Source: Tubiluchus corallicola (lineage: Eukaryota; Priapulida; Priapulimorpha; Priapulimorphida; Tubiluchidae). From it: DNA of 64,000 nucleotides. This document shows positions 14,579 to 25,390 of this stretch, in pieces; within the stretch, counting starts at the first letter, position 1; every line of letters begins with the position of its first letter. Under the pieces are notes generated by a model. That model did not search any database, was not told where the DNA came from, and was given only the letters and a program-made list of their open reading frames with translations. Made by a program: the position numbers and the translations under genes. The DNA lies in assembly GCA_030141605.1 (NCBI GenBank), contig JAQGDQ010000915.1:1-64000 (forward strand). The letters are read 5' to 3'.

Positions 14579-15960
14579 GATGTAACAGTGTTGCCTAACG
14601 TTGCAGAAAACCACACAGTGACGATAACATAAAAAATTACAACAACATACGAACATGGACTCTCAATTACAAATCCTCTTTCTTGGCATCTTTTCAAAAC
14701 AATTATTGTTGCCGGATTAATTACGTCATAATATTTTGACGTTTTTGGTTCATGGCAACAGCGTGTTTAGGAATACTGTTTAAAACGCTAACGGTTTTAA
14801 CGTTAGTAAAATGAAAAGCTTGGATTAGCCAAGTATATTTGATCTCCCTATTGATCTTACTGACAAAGTAAGACCTGCCCACTTCAGTCGGTAAAGGTTT
14901 GATCACACGTTACTAGCGGTAGGCGATCAGGCAACACGGCAAATGCACACCATTACTGGCTAAAGCAGCAAATGCTTGGGATTGATGTGAACGTTAAATA
15001 TGCATTGACCGTTTCCAACAAGTGCTTCCAGCGCAGACAGTCGTCGTGTAGACGAGCCGGTTTTAAATGACAGAATAGCAACAGGTTTTTTAAAGGTAAT
15101 TTTAAAGCATCAAACTACTTTAATTAAATTTTGCTACGTTTGAAAACGGACTATTTCCCCAAGGCATGAGTTCTCTGTTACTAATCTATAAACTATGTTT
15201 ATGCATAAGACACAAAATTTGCTCTTTTACATTGGTTCCTTAAGTGTGAAATAACTTATGCCTTTTTATGTGATAAACATATCTAGATATGTTAGACCTC
15301 AAGCATCATCCACAGTTGTGTCCTAGCTGTGCCGCCAGCTATGTAGGCCCGACAAGAAGGCATTCGTTTTAATATACACGAAATGTAGAATTTGTGCTCA
15401 CCTTTCATCATCATTACATCAGCATGTTCATCTTCATCTTGTAAACTTTATTGTGCATCGTATTATCTAGTATTATTTTTTTATTAATACTAAAATAATT
15501 GGCTAAAGTCTACTTATTCTTGTGGTTAATGCTGCTTGGTGATTATTGTTGTTTATTGCGTGGCGTGAGAGGTAGCCACGATGGGCATGGCAAACTATCA
15601 AGACTTTATTTAATAAATTACACATTTATTAAACAACAAACACAACACGGTAAATGTAAGAGGATAGTAATGCCAGCCCTCCGTCTTCAAGTCAGTTCCT
15701 AATCTCCTCGAGGTGCGGGTCTCAAAACACTTTTGTCTAACTAGCTAACGCGCCGTGAGCTTCTGCGCATAAGGATTACATCATCAATCTTTACTTCTGA
15801 GTCAGCCGGTCGAACATCAGCTGGTCGCGTGGTGCCACACCTAACAAGGCTTCTATGCACGACGATAGTTTAATCTTGCATCGTCAAGCATTTAATCTTG
15901 AATTATTAATTTAATAATTTAATCACCAATTTAATCAAAATCACTGTTTAACATAGCTTT
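14579..15960. other. Upstream region of the seven-Cys gene; nothing firm
   Basis: No confident exon. This interval may hold an upstream non-coding exon and promoter for the gene at 16012, because that ORF follows a splice acceptor, but I could not place them. Confidence 0.35.
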
Positions 15961-15968
15961 CCTTTACT

Positions 15969-15997
15969 TTAATCTTAATTTGTTCTTTCTTGTATAG
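15969..15997 (+). promoter_or_regulatory. 3' splice acceptor before seven-Cys gene 1
   Basis: TTTAATCTTAATTTG is followed by a pyrimidine tract and TATAG, with the AG at 15996-15997. The ATG lies 14 bp downstream. The same 15-mer precedes the paralog at 20845. It serves either a 5' UTR intron or spliced-leader trans-splicing. Confidence 0.55.
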
Positions 15998-16011
15998 AAA
16001 TTTGGAATCAA

Positions 16012-16401
16012 ATGAACTATCGCTTATTCCTCTTAGTCTTCATTGCTTTATTTCAAACTTCTCACAGCTGTGCCAAACAAGCTAAAAATGCAGTAGAAGA
16101 GCTGACAAAGAAAAACATAGGAAAATGCAAAACTCATAAAACTGAAGAACCAAATCCCACTAAGGTCTGCCAGGATTGCTCCAGGAGTAGAAGCATACCG
16201 GATAGAGCCAAAGCCACTTACACGAACTGTTGCAGCAACGATGGAAAGTACAAAGAGTGTCTGGGGTACTACAAGAAATATAATGCAGTACGAAGTTCTG
16301 CTAACACGTGTGGATCGCTCAGTATTCCGCTATTGTCCTGCTGTATTCTTATTCTATTACACAATTCTTCATTTTTAGTTCAGCTCATAACAAAACATTA
16401 A
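16012..16401 (+). CDS. Secreted seven-cysteine protein 1, probably GPI-anchored
   Basis: A 129-residue protein. Residues 1-19 form a signal peptide (MNYRLFLLVFIALFQTSHS), leaving Cys20 as likely mature N-terminus. Cysteines follow the pattern C20-x18-C39-x13-C53-x2-C56-x16-C73-C74-x8-C83. Residues 103-126 are hydrophobic after a small-residue stretch (SSANTCGS), as in a GPI-attachment signal; a short membrane tail is the alternative. I do not recognise the family; the spacing does not fit insulin, Ly6/uPAR or hyperglycemic-hormone folds. The start is the first ATG after the splice acceptor at 15996. Its paralog is on the opposite strand at 20456-20845, tail to tail. The expected product is a small disulfide-rich extracellular protein at the cell surface; its role is unknown. 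The coding region is intact. Confidence 0.8.
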   Translation: MNYRLFLLVFIALFQTSHSCAKQAKNAVEELTKKNIGKCKTHKTEEPNPTKVCQDCSRSRSIPDRAKATYTNCCSNDGKYKECLGYYKKYNAVRSSANTCGSLSIPLLSCCILILLHNSSFLVQLITKH

Positions 16402-16447
16402 CGCTATTTATAAGTATACCGCTTTAAAGCACTATTATTGTTCAGAA

Positions 16448-16453
16448 AATAAA
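16448..16453 (+). terminator. Polyadenylation signal AATAAA, gene 1
   Basis: A canonical AATAAA lies 46 bp after the stop codon, consistent with a very short 3' UTR. Confidence 0.6.
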
Positions 16454-16601
16454 GAATTAAAACAAAAATCTTAAAAGATTTGTACAAAATAAACGAGAAG
16501 CTTGCCAGGCTTATCATCTACACATATTAACCAACAATGTTAACGATTTGTCTCTGATTACATTATAGTTGTAAAATTGACATGAAAGATCTCCACATAT
16601 A

Positions 16602-17047
16602 CAGTCGTGGCCAAAAGTTTAAGCCCACCTGTGATTACGACGTGAATTTTGAGCTTTTTTGGTATTCAGTACTGTATAGTCGGCTGGTATTCAATACTGT
16701 AGTCGACTGATTATGTTGGATGGTAATTCTAATGAAAGGTAAGAGGATGAGTGATCAACTGCGCATGCGCATATGTCTCCGACTGGGGGAGGAAGCTACT
16801 GCCGAGAGCGCGTCTAAGACAATTCCCGCAACCGTACTGATGACGTTATCAATGCGATGACGTCATCATCTCGTAAGTCCTGCGCATGCGCAACAAACAT
16901 TTATTTGCAATTTTCAATTACCTTCCTAATGAGCCATCGTGTGTACGAATCGGTCCACCATGAGGGAAAATATATGGTATTGAATACCAAAAAAGCTCAA
17001 AATTCACGTCGTAATCACAGGTCGGCATAAACTTTTGGCCACGACTG
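16602..17047. mobile_element. Tc1-type MITE with long inverted ends
   Basis: The element starts TA|CAGTCGTGGCCAAAAGTTT and ends with its reverse complement followed by TA. The inverted repeats extend about 75 bp, including GATTACGACGTGAATTTTGAG on both sides. The first 19 bases match the classic Tc1-family end and TA is the Tc1 target duplication. Total length is 446 bp with no transposase, so it is non-autonomous. It lies 150 bp past the poly(A) signal of gene 1. Confidence 0.92.
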
Positions 17048-17454
17048 TATTTTACAGCAGACCTGTATTTTCTATGCTACATTCAGCAAATCTTATAGGC
17101 GGCAGTAACATAAAAGTTTTTTAATACCTGGAATGAATCTGTATGATATAGATTGCCAGTGTTTGAGATTTTAGAAATTTTGAACTTTTCTCACTGCACA
17201 AGAAAAAACGTTGTACATTTTTGTTTGCACACTACCTTCTTAGCAATTTAGTTTCCTATGGATGTTCTAGATGTGTTAATCCTTCTCAGAAACATAGATC
17301 TTTCCACATAATAGTTGTTTACAGGCATTTTAGTTTACTATAACGAATCCTAAAATAAAATCACACAGATTAGTACAACTGTTCTTAAATCCAATCTTTT
17401 ATCCAGCCTCAAGCATCTTATTTGCTAAGTTTTCTATCAAAAAGTTGTACACTA
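17048..17454. other. No gene seen
   Basis: AT-rich spacer between the Tc1-type MITE and the minisatellite. Confidence 0.4.
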
Positions 17455-18146
17455 ATAATTACAACCTCATCCAGTTTAACAAGAAGGTATCTCCTGTGAG
17501 AAAATTACAACCTCATCCAGTTTAACAAGAAGGTATCTCCTGTGTGAAAATTACAACCTCATCCAGTTTAACAAGAAGGTATCTCCTGTGTGAAAATTAC
17601 AGCCTCATCCAGTTTAACAAGAAGGTATCTCCTGTGTGATAATTACAGCCTCATCCAGTTTAACAAGAAAGTATCTCCTGTGTGAAAATTACAACCTCAT
17701 CCAGTTTAACAAGAAGGTATCTCCTGTGTGATAATTACAACCTCATCCAGTTTAACAAGAAGGTATCTCCTGTGTGATAATTACAACCTCATCCAGTTTA
17801 ACAAGAAGGTATCTCCTGTGTGATAATTACAACCTCATCCAGTTTAACAAGAAGGTATCTCCTGTGTGATAATTACAACCTCATCCAGTTTAACAAGAAG
17901 GTATCTCCTGTGTGATAATTACAACCTCATCCAGTTTAACAAGAAGGTATCTCCTGTGTGATAATTACAACCTCATCCAGTTTAACAAGAAGGCATCTCC
18001 TGTGTGACAATTACAACCTCATCCAGTTTAACAAGAAGGGATCTCCTGTGTGATAATTACAACCTCATCCAGTTTAACAAGAAGGTATCTCCTGTGTAAA
18101 AATTACAACCTCATCCAGTTTAACAAGAAGGTATCTCCTGTGTAAA
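17455..18146. repeat. 46-bp minisatellite, 15 copies
   Basis: Unit ACAACCTCATCCAGTTTAAC plus 26 bp; consecutive units begin at 17461, 17507 and so on. Copies are nearly identical, mostly differing at TGTGTGATAA / TGTGTGAAAA. High homogeneity suggests recent expansion. Confidence 0.97.
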
Positions 18147-19037
18147 CTATCACCATTTAATTAGTTACAGGAATGTTGTTTGCTGGACACCTACTCTTAT
18201 TTTCATTTCTTTACTGTAGCCCATTACCACGAGAGGCCACTGGCCTTCTTTGGAACAATTAGTTTAAAAAAATGCTTGATAATTTCTGACAAATGCTTGT
18301 GTCCAAAATCCTATGTTTCACACACTTGTAGGAAAGTAACTCGGGTGCAAGTTAATGGGTTGCCGGTATTTTGATGAATCAGACGTGTAATTTTCCGCTT
18401 GTTTTTGGTATTAGTTATACAAGTTTATTTTGGTCTGTTTGCCCCTGATTCTAAAGTTTGCTGTTTCAGTTAGCAAATCCTTGTACTACAAAAAAGTATT
18501 CCTCTTTTCGCAAAACCACCTTTGACCAAACGATGCAAAAGTCTTGTCAAAATTACAATTTAAGATCGCAAATGTTTCACAATTTGCTTCAAAACACTTT
18601 TTTGCATCCCAGTTTTGCTGTGTCAAAGGTCTGACAATTACACACACCAGTTTTTCTTTAAACATGGCAACAAACAACAAATTTTCTATATTATTTGAGC
18701 CCCCCCCCCCCGTGATGTCTAACAAGCTATGAAATCTACTGTCCAGTCTCCAATTGACAATAAGTCCTTCAAATTATTGGTAGGTTAGTAAAACATCCAC
18801 CTTCAATTGGCAAATTTTTCTAGTCAGTTTTATAACCTGCAAGTGCAAGTGCTAGAAGCAAATGCAGTCTTCACAACACGTTTGCTTATAAGTAACATTA
18901 AACTTGCTTACACAGCCAGTTGAACTGTTGGTAGTGTTTGTCACACTCTCTATCAGGTCCGAAAACATGACAAAACAATTACATAATAACTGTGTACATC
19001 AAAAGCTACCTCAAAAAATGGTAATGCCGAAATTGCT
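18147..19037. other. No gene seen
   Basis: Contains a poly(C) run at 18700-18710 and AT-rich unique sequence; no convincing exon. Confidence 0.4.
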
Positions 19038-19640
19038 TTAAAGACAGGATGATTTTTCATATAGTAGCCCCTTTCAAGTCCCATAAAAAGTACACATTTT
19101 AACACAATTAATACTGCAAACGCGTTTCTGATAATAAAATAATAGATTAAAAACTTAATTAACGGCAGGCGAGCCCAACTATTGATGACATCACAAACTA
19201 ACATAATTTTCAACAGCAAAAATATTCCACGAGCGTGTTGCACGTGTTTGCAAAAGCGAAAATTTAAGTACAGTGCTACTGTAAGATAGTCAGTGTGTTG
19301 TACTAAAACAAGACAAGTTTTAAGACAAAAATTCAAATTTCATATTTACCGCTGTGCTTACAGCATGAGCTGTCGAACGTGTGTAGTTCGTCACAAACTA
19401 ACACATCTGAAATGAGAGGTACAGCACCTGATTTTGCGTAATGCATTTCTGAAATGCAGGCTCTAGTGCCCGTTTAACTAGTGAATAGCGAAATGCATGT
19501 AACAGCGAGGAACTACTGCGCGAACGTGAAATTTTGTTGGTCTGGTAATAATTCTTTCACGTAAGTCATTTTTGAAAAAATAGTATGTCTCCTTTCAATA
19601 TTTTAAAGAGTAGATTGTTTTGACCTACAGTTTAAGTGAC
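19038..19640 (+). mobile_element. TTAA-flanked MITE, family 1 (long copy)
   Basis: Starts TTAA|AGACAGGATGATTTTTCATA and aligns over about 580 bp with 29623-30218, including CATGAGCTGTCGAACGTGTG and TTCTTTCACGTAAGTCATTT. The right terminus is less clear than in the 29623 copy. No transposase ORF. Confidence 0.75.
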
Positions 19641-20419
19641 ATAGAGTTTTGCTTTAATAGAACACGTTATGTATAAGGACCATAATAAAGTTCAATGGGC
19701 AGCACTGAAACACTTTGGAATGTAAACCAAATCTCAATGTGCGTTATTTTAAAGCTGGATTGCGATGATTTTCTTTTAAAGCTGTTTATAAGCGCCAACA
19801 GATTTTTATTATTGGCTAAATATCAGTCTAAGTTTGCAAGATAACTCATTCATCCAACCAAGAAGTGAAGATTTGTTTGATAGCTTTGCAAATGCTTAAC
19901 AATTAATAGTATAACTACGTTCATAGGGCACTACATTAAAGACAACAAATACAAGGCTCTCTTTGAGACTGCGAGACAGTAATCTCCCATGGCAGCATGA
20001 AACACAAAGGATTTTATTTTTTACTGTAACACGCTAATAACACACTGCAATAGAAAATCACTGGCCTGCAATTCAAAATGGCGGCTTGACAAAAACAAAT
20101 GTATGCTAAAAACAGCCCTTGATCAACACACTTTCGAAATGTACGCGTAGTATATAAACTATAGTCGTTGTAGCCTATTTGTCACTGCACCAAATGCATT
20201 GTGGGTAACCAAACCATGCAGTCACATCATGTCGTTTGATGGAATTATTCGAGGCAAACCAATTCTGCCATTACTAAAGTGGGATCATTTTCTTAATAAC
20301 TTGATCAGCAACGCCAGTAAAAGATTTCTAAACATTTTCACAACAAAATGGCTGCTTCTTACATTCAGTTTGTAACTGAAATTACAAACACGTGTCAATT
20401 GTGTATTTTTGATGCACAT
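19641..20419. other. No gene seen
   Basis: Unique AT-rich sequence lying downstream of the minus-strand seven-Cys gene. Confidence 0.4.
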
Positions 20420-20425
20420 TTTATT
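20420..20425 (-). terminator. Polyadenylation signal AATAAA, gene 2
   Basis: TTTATT on the plus strand reads AATAAA on the minus strand, about 31 bp past the stop codon of gene 2. Confidence 0.55.
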
Positions 20426-20455
20426 GTTACACGTGCTAGACAGTGATGTGAAGGC

Positions 20456-20845
20456 TTAACACAAGTTGAGGAAAACGGTTAAAAGCACCATTAAGAAAGC
20501 ACGCGAAACTGAACTCCTGAACAAACTTCCTGAAGCTTTTACAGCTCCGGCTGGCTGAAGACTATGTTCATATTTCTCATCATACTTATCACGACAAAGG
20601 TTATAATTGTTCTGATTCTCACAGCATCCCGTATATATACTTATGGTTCTTCTTCCTTTGTCTTTGGAGCAAACATAACATATATCTATGGTCTTTCTGC
20701 CATCTGGCGTCTTCTTCGTGCATCTTCCCATATCTTTGCCCATTAAGATTTCCAGTTCGCGTTTTACTGTACAGCCACTAGAGGGAGCAGATGTTAGCAC
20801 GAGAATGAGGAGCCCAATGAAAGCACATTTTGTATTATATTTCAT
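20456..20845 (-). CDS. Secreted seven-cysteine protein 2, probably GPI-anchored
   Basis: Also 129 residues from ATG (MKYNTK...). Residues 1-24 are a signal peptide, giving Cys25 as likely mature N-terminus, as in the paralog. The pattern C25-x16-C42-x13-C56-x2-C59-x14-C74-C75-x8-C84 matches gene 1 with identical x13, x2, CC and x8 spacings; shared residues include MGRC/IGKC and YTGCC/YTNCC. The tail has a small-residue stretch (KASGS) then a hydrophobic end (AFLMVLLTVFLNLC), typical of a GPI signal. Outside the cysteines the two proteins differ widely, so the duplication is old or fast-evolving. The ATG directly follows TTTGCAG, a splice acceptor; the upstream in-frame TTG is not a likely start. 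No frameshift is present. Function unknown. Confidence 0.8.
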   Translation of the reverse strand: MKYNTKCAFIGLLILVLTSAPSSGCTVKRELEILMGKDMGRCTKKTPDGRKTIDICYVCSKDKGRRTISIYTGCCENQNNYNLCRDKYDEKYEHSLQPAGAVKASGSLFRSSVSRAFLMVLLTVFLNLC

Positions 20846-20864
20846 CTGCAAATTAAGATTAAAT
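20846..20864 (-). promoter_or_regulatory. 3' splice acceptor before seven-Cys gene 2
   Basis: On the minus strand TTTAATCTTAATTTG runs into CAG|ATG. The 15-mer is identical to the one before gene 1, so the acceptor is homologous between paralogs. Confidence 0.55.
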
Positions 20865-20989
20865 TAAAATAAAATTAAGAATAAAGATTAGACAATTGTA
20901 TGTCTTATAGTGTGCGGGATCGTACGCTGTTAAAGCATACATCTTTTAACATGCTGCAAATGCTGATGGGTAAATCTACTATGGTTTAT

Positions 20990-21905
20990 ATTGCTTAAAT
21001 TTATTGTGGCAAAGTACTAGGCTGACAAATCACATTGCTTAAAATTACTACGGTCATATTTTGAGTAGGCTGACAGTCATGTTGCTTAAATCTACTACGG
21101 TCATATTTTGAGTAGACTCTCAGTCATGTTGCTTAAATCTGCTACGGTCATATTTTGAGTAGGCTGACAGTCATGTTGCTTAAATCTACTACGGTCATAT
21201 TTTGAGTATGCTGACAGTCATGTTGCTTAAATCTACTACGGTAATATTTTGAGTAGACTGACAGTCATGTTGCTTAAATCTACTACGGTCATATTTTGAG
21301 TAGACTGACAGTCATGTTGCTTAAATCTACTACGGTAATATTTTGAGTAGACTGACAGTCATGTTGCTTAAATCTACTACGGTCATATTTTGAGTAGACT
21401 GACAGTCATGTTGCTCAAATCTACTACGGTCATATTTTGAGTAGACTGACAGTCATGTTGCTTAAATCTACTACGGTAATATTTTGAGTAGACTGACAGT
21501 CATGTTGCTCAAATCTACTACGGTCATATTTTGAGTAGACTGACAGTCATGTTGCTTAAATCTACTACGGTCATATTTTGAGTAGACTGACAGTCATGTT
21601 GCTTAAATCTACTATGGCAATGTTCTTGTGTAGGTTGACAGTCATATTGCTTAAATATGCCGTGGCAATGTACTTGAATTGGCTGACAAATCACATTGCT
21701 TACATCTACTACGGTCATATTTTGAGTATGCTGACAGCCATGTTGCTTAAATCTACTATGGCAATGTTCTTGAATAGACTGACAGTTATACTATGTAGTC
21801 ATACAGGCTTAAATCTACTAAGGCAATGTACTTGAATAGACTGACAATTATACTATGTAGTCATACAGGCTTACATCTACTAAGGCAATGTACTTGTGCA
21901 GGCTG
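20990..21905. repeat. 47-bp satellite array
   Basis: Unit contains GAGTAGACTGACAGTCATGT and TTGCTTAAATCTACTACGG; about 19 units. Central copies are nearly identical; edge copies (20990-21060 and 21610-21905) carry a variant GGCAATGTACTTGAATAG. The same edge variant occurs inverted at 25785-25985. Confidence 0.95.
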
Positions 21906-22796
21906 GGCAGTCATAACGTGCAGTGAGAAATGCTTTACCTACAGTCAAGTCGTTATACACGTACACTGTAATTTCGATTTACTTAACTTAGATTATTGTG
22001 ATGGACCTGAAATGAAAGATAATTACCTAAAATCAGACTGTAAACCAGTAAGTGTGTTTATAAATCATGTTAGAATGTACGTACTTTCTAAACGCGAGAA
22101 ACAGGCGACCATAGTGTGCCACATGGAACGGTAGAGAAGTAGTATTCTTGGAGTCACCTATCCACTTACTTACCAAGCTCAGCGTTGTTTAGTTTCGAAC
22201 GCTGGGTCGATGCTGATACACTCCCTGAATATTAAGCTATTCTCTATTTTCACGAAATTTGTACAAAGAAATAAAAAATGAACGACTAATATGCATTAAA
22301 AAACTTTTGTACAAACATGACTTAGATGTGAAATCTATTAAACAAATCTCGTTAGATTGGCAGGCAAACTGCTATAAGAGGTGCCATAACCAAGAGAAGT
22401 GAATGAATAGAACAAGAACTAAATTTTCATTAAAATTTCTTTCATCGATTTTCCTGACCAAATACGCGCCCAGAGCCTAGTGAGGTGTTTTGCATAAAGT
22501 TATAGATCAATTTTAAATTTCTTACTGTGAATTTATACAAATAAAGTCAGTTTCACCTTATATCAGGCTGGCTGTAATTTCTTGTAGTGGTGACTTCATT
22601 GCTCGAGACACGTGCAAGAATGAGAGCAATTAGCCCAGGACTGGATGCTGGAACACACTTCTCTCTGACGTGGTTACTTGGATACCAACTGACGTCATAA
22701 TGATTACACAAAAATCTAAAGCGTCAACAAATTCAAATCGGTGTAGCTGTTTTCAACAATTTCTTACCAAAATAGTTATGGTTGGAACTTGAAAGC
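21906..22796. other. No confident gene
   Basis: An open stretch at 21960-22134 follows the satellite but has no recognisable domain or clear splice signals. Confidence 0.4.
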
Positions 22797-22800
22797 TTAA

Positions 22801-23260
22801 CCCTTTCATACCCATTGTATCCCGTGGGATACGAGAATATTTTCTGCCTTTAAAATTAACAAAATTTTAAAACTGACAGTTATTTGATCTGTTAATAGTT
22901 ATTTTGATTTAAGCCAATAACAATAGACTAAAAATGGTGATAAAATGGCAAACTAGAAAATCTACATAGCATAAAAAACTGCGCAAGGTGCAGTACTTTA
23001 GAGACGACTTTGTACAGATCAGCATAGCATGCATACTAAATGTCTTAAATACTTTAAAAAAATTATCAGCAGTTGCAAAATGAAGCACATTTTATGCTTC
23101 CATTGAATCCCAATGTATCCCGTGGGATACAGGCTATATTTAGCACGCGGGCACAGGTAGAAAAAAATAATTATTATGTGTGAACAAGATGGACATACTG
23201 AACAAAACTACCAAATCAAAAAAAAAATTCTTATTAAAAAATAATTTGGGACTGAAAGGG
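22801..23260. mobile_element. piggyBac-type MITE
   Basis: Flanked by TTAA on both sides (22797-22800 and 23261-23264). Ends are CCCTTTCATACCCA and, on the other strand, CCCTTTCAGTCCCA. TTAA duplication and CCC-starting ends are hallmarks of piggyBac. It is 460 bp without transposase. A 16-bp palindrome, GTATCCCGTGGGATAC, occurs twice inside (22817 and 23116). Confidence 0.85.
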
Positions 23261-23377
23261 TTAACACTGAAAATGTAGAAACAGTGACGAAATCACGCCT
23301 AGAACTACAACAACGCCACCCAATATTGTTCCGAAGTTTGTCAGCATTGTCATGAAATTACGATAACTATTACTGAA

Positions 23378-23488
23378 ATGTTGTTGTCGGCGTCACTGTC
23401 GCCGTCGTTATCGTCGTCGTCGTCATCATCGTTGTTGCTGTTTCATTTTTTTGTTGTAACATTCTTGCATTGCTATGTTATCAGTGTC

Positions 23489-23554
<66 letters not shown>

Positions 23555-23560
23555 TTACCA
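23378..23560. repeat. CGTCGTC run and (AAT)n microsatellite
   Basis: A short (CGT)n-like tract at 23400-23432, then (AAT)n at about 23490-23553. No coding meaning. Confidence 0.9.
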
Positions 23561-23823
23561 AAATTGTATTTCTTATTACTATCTTCAATTCTTTATCTAT
23601 GTTTCGTTATCTGCCTGTTTTAAGTTAACAGATCGCGACTAAAAAGAATTTTAGAAATCTTCATGCATCCAGGGACATGATTTTGTTCACCTCTGTTCTA
23701 CTGGTTGTTGAATAGCTATTTCTTCACTGGACAACCATCAGCTAGTTTTATTTTCCTTGCCCATTTTAGAAGAATAACTCGATACTCGTTACCATGGAAT
23801 TACTCTGCATCATCATCTCCTGA

Positions 23824-24020
23824 AAGTGCGTCATGACACATTGCGTCATTCATATGACGATAACAATTCGTTGCCATAGCAACGATTGTTTTTCGTTCTT
23901 GACACATTACGTCATTCATATGACGATAACAATTCGTTGCCATAGCAACGATTGTTTTTCGTTCTTGACGCATTACGTCATTCATATGACAATAACAATT
24001 CGTTGCCATGGCAACGATTG
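23824..24020. repeat. 66-bp tandem repeat with RFX X-box-like palindromes
   Basis: Three units each contain GCGTCATTCATATGACGATA (or a close variant) and a palindrome: GTTGCCATAGCAAC at 23870 and 23936, GTTGCCATGGCAAC at 24002. The spacing is exactly 66 bp. GTTRCC-N-RGYAAC is the known RFX-factor X-box, and TGACG/CGTCA are CREB/ATF half-sites. The array lies just upstream of the GC-rich duplicated segment. Confidence 0.85.
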
Positions 24021-24144
24021 TTCTTCGATCTTGCAACTGACCTAATAGATGTCAGTCTTTGTTCAGCCTCATTTCTTTCTTTGCTTTCGATGCGAGAAAG
24101 GCGTTATTATTTGCAGCCTGTAGTGCGTTCTTTAGTGGACTATT

Positions 24145-24577
24145 ATGGGCTGTTTTGATTTTTTATGCAACCGCGAGCGCCGTGAGGACCGTGAGGACCA
24201 ACCGGTGCCTAGATGCTGGAGGATCCGGACCATATGGTCTAGGGCCCGGGGGCAAGTCGCTCCTATGCCCTCAGTCCATTCGTCTTCTGGGACCTCCACG
24301 CGTTGTAGTGGTGAGGGAGAGTCTTCCGGGACAACCGTGGGGGCGGTTCGTCTTGGAAGCTCGAGTAGTATGGTGCCTAGACGCTGGAGGATCTGGACCA
24401 TATGGTCTAGGGCCCAGGGGCAAGTCGCTCCTATGCCCTCAGTCCATTCGTCTTCTGGGACCTCCACGCATTGTAGTAGTGAGGAAGAGTCTTCCGGGAC
24501 AACCGTGGGAGCGGTTCGTCTTGGAAGCTCGAGTAGCATGGGTCTCCCTCTGGTTGAGTGCTGAATGTCATTCTTAA
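24145..24577. repeat. GC-rich segment with 168-bp tandem duplication
   Basis: Units start GTGCCTAGA at 24205 and 24373. They differ at about eight sites, at least four being C/T or G/A changes in CpG. The unit is 56 codons long and stays open in two plus frames and one minus frame, none with a recognisable domain. GC content is far above the surroundings. It may be a transposon coding remnant or a CpG-rich regulatory segment. I do not call a gene. Confidence 0.7.
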
Positions 24578-24945
24578 GTACCAACCTTACAGTACTATGC
24601 TCTCACATCTGGGCTCTGGTCAGGACAGCCACTATTGGACTGTCAGAGCCCCGTAAGGTGCCTCGGGGGGGGGGGCTGGCTCGCGGTAGTGCGTGCACTA
24701 CAGGGGTGTGTGATGCGTTAGGCGTAATTGCCTACTAAAGCTAACTGTAGACGAACAGTTGGCACACAGCCTCTCCACACCCAAGACTCCTGCGTAACCT
24801 CCACGAGGTGCGAGCTGGTAACTGCCCCATTACAGGAGCAGGCTAATCAGCAGGGGATCTCGGAGCAGTATGGAGCCCCAGAGGTGCAGTGCTGAAAGGC
24901 ACTCACCATTCCATACCCCAACTATGGGTTAAATAGCATAATATA
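24578..24945. other. GC-rich tract, probable transposon part
   Basis: A continuous GC-rich stretch with a poly(G) run at 24665-24674 and no ORF. With the preceding duplication and the LINE-like 3' end that follows, it may belong to one retroelement. Confidence 0.4.
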
Positions 24946-24949
24946 TTTC

Positions 24950-25390
24950 AGAGCAGATCTACATGTACTTAAAAACAGAAGTTTTTTTGTACTTTCTCTC
25001 ATTATAGTGGAAATTAAGTTCAATAAAAAGTTAACAGGTTAATTGTATTGTTTACTGTTTTTTATTGTTTGATTTTTGTATGTATAGTAGATTAAACGCT
25101 TTTAATTGTTTGCAATATTTATGCAGAAAATCGACTTTAAATGAAATTTGTCTTGTCTTACTATATTTTATCTTACGCTTCTCCTCTCCTCTCCTCTCTC
25201 CTCTCCTTTCCTCTCCCCATGCTCTTTATTATTGTAACAAATTATTATTATTGTAATTTTTGTTTTTGTGTAAGTTTGTGTGATTTGTTTGTATTGATTT
25301 TTCTTTTTATATAATGTTGAATGTTGTAAATACGTCACTTATAATATGAGCTTCAGTTTGAAATAAAGGATTAAATCAAATTAAATCAAA
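24950..25390 (+). mobile_element. Non-LTR retrotransposon 3' end
   Basis: T-rich untranslated sequence ends with AATAAAGGATTAAATC followed by repeats of AAATTAAATC. A short tandem tail after AATAAA is the usual 3' end of CR1/Jockey-type elements. No reverse transcriptase is directly attached. Confidence 0.6.

Noticed and set aside
24132-24584. 150-codon ORF on the minus strand through the 168-bp duplication
   Set aside because: Overlapping frames on both strands are open too, and no frame shows a synonymous bias strong enough to choose it.
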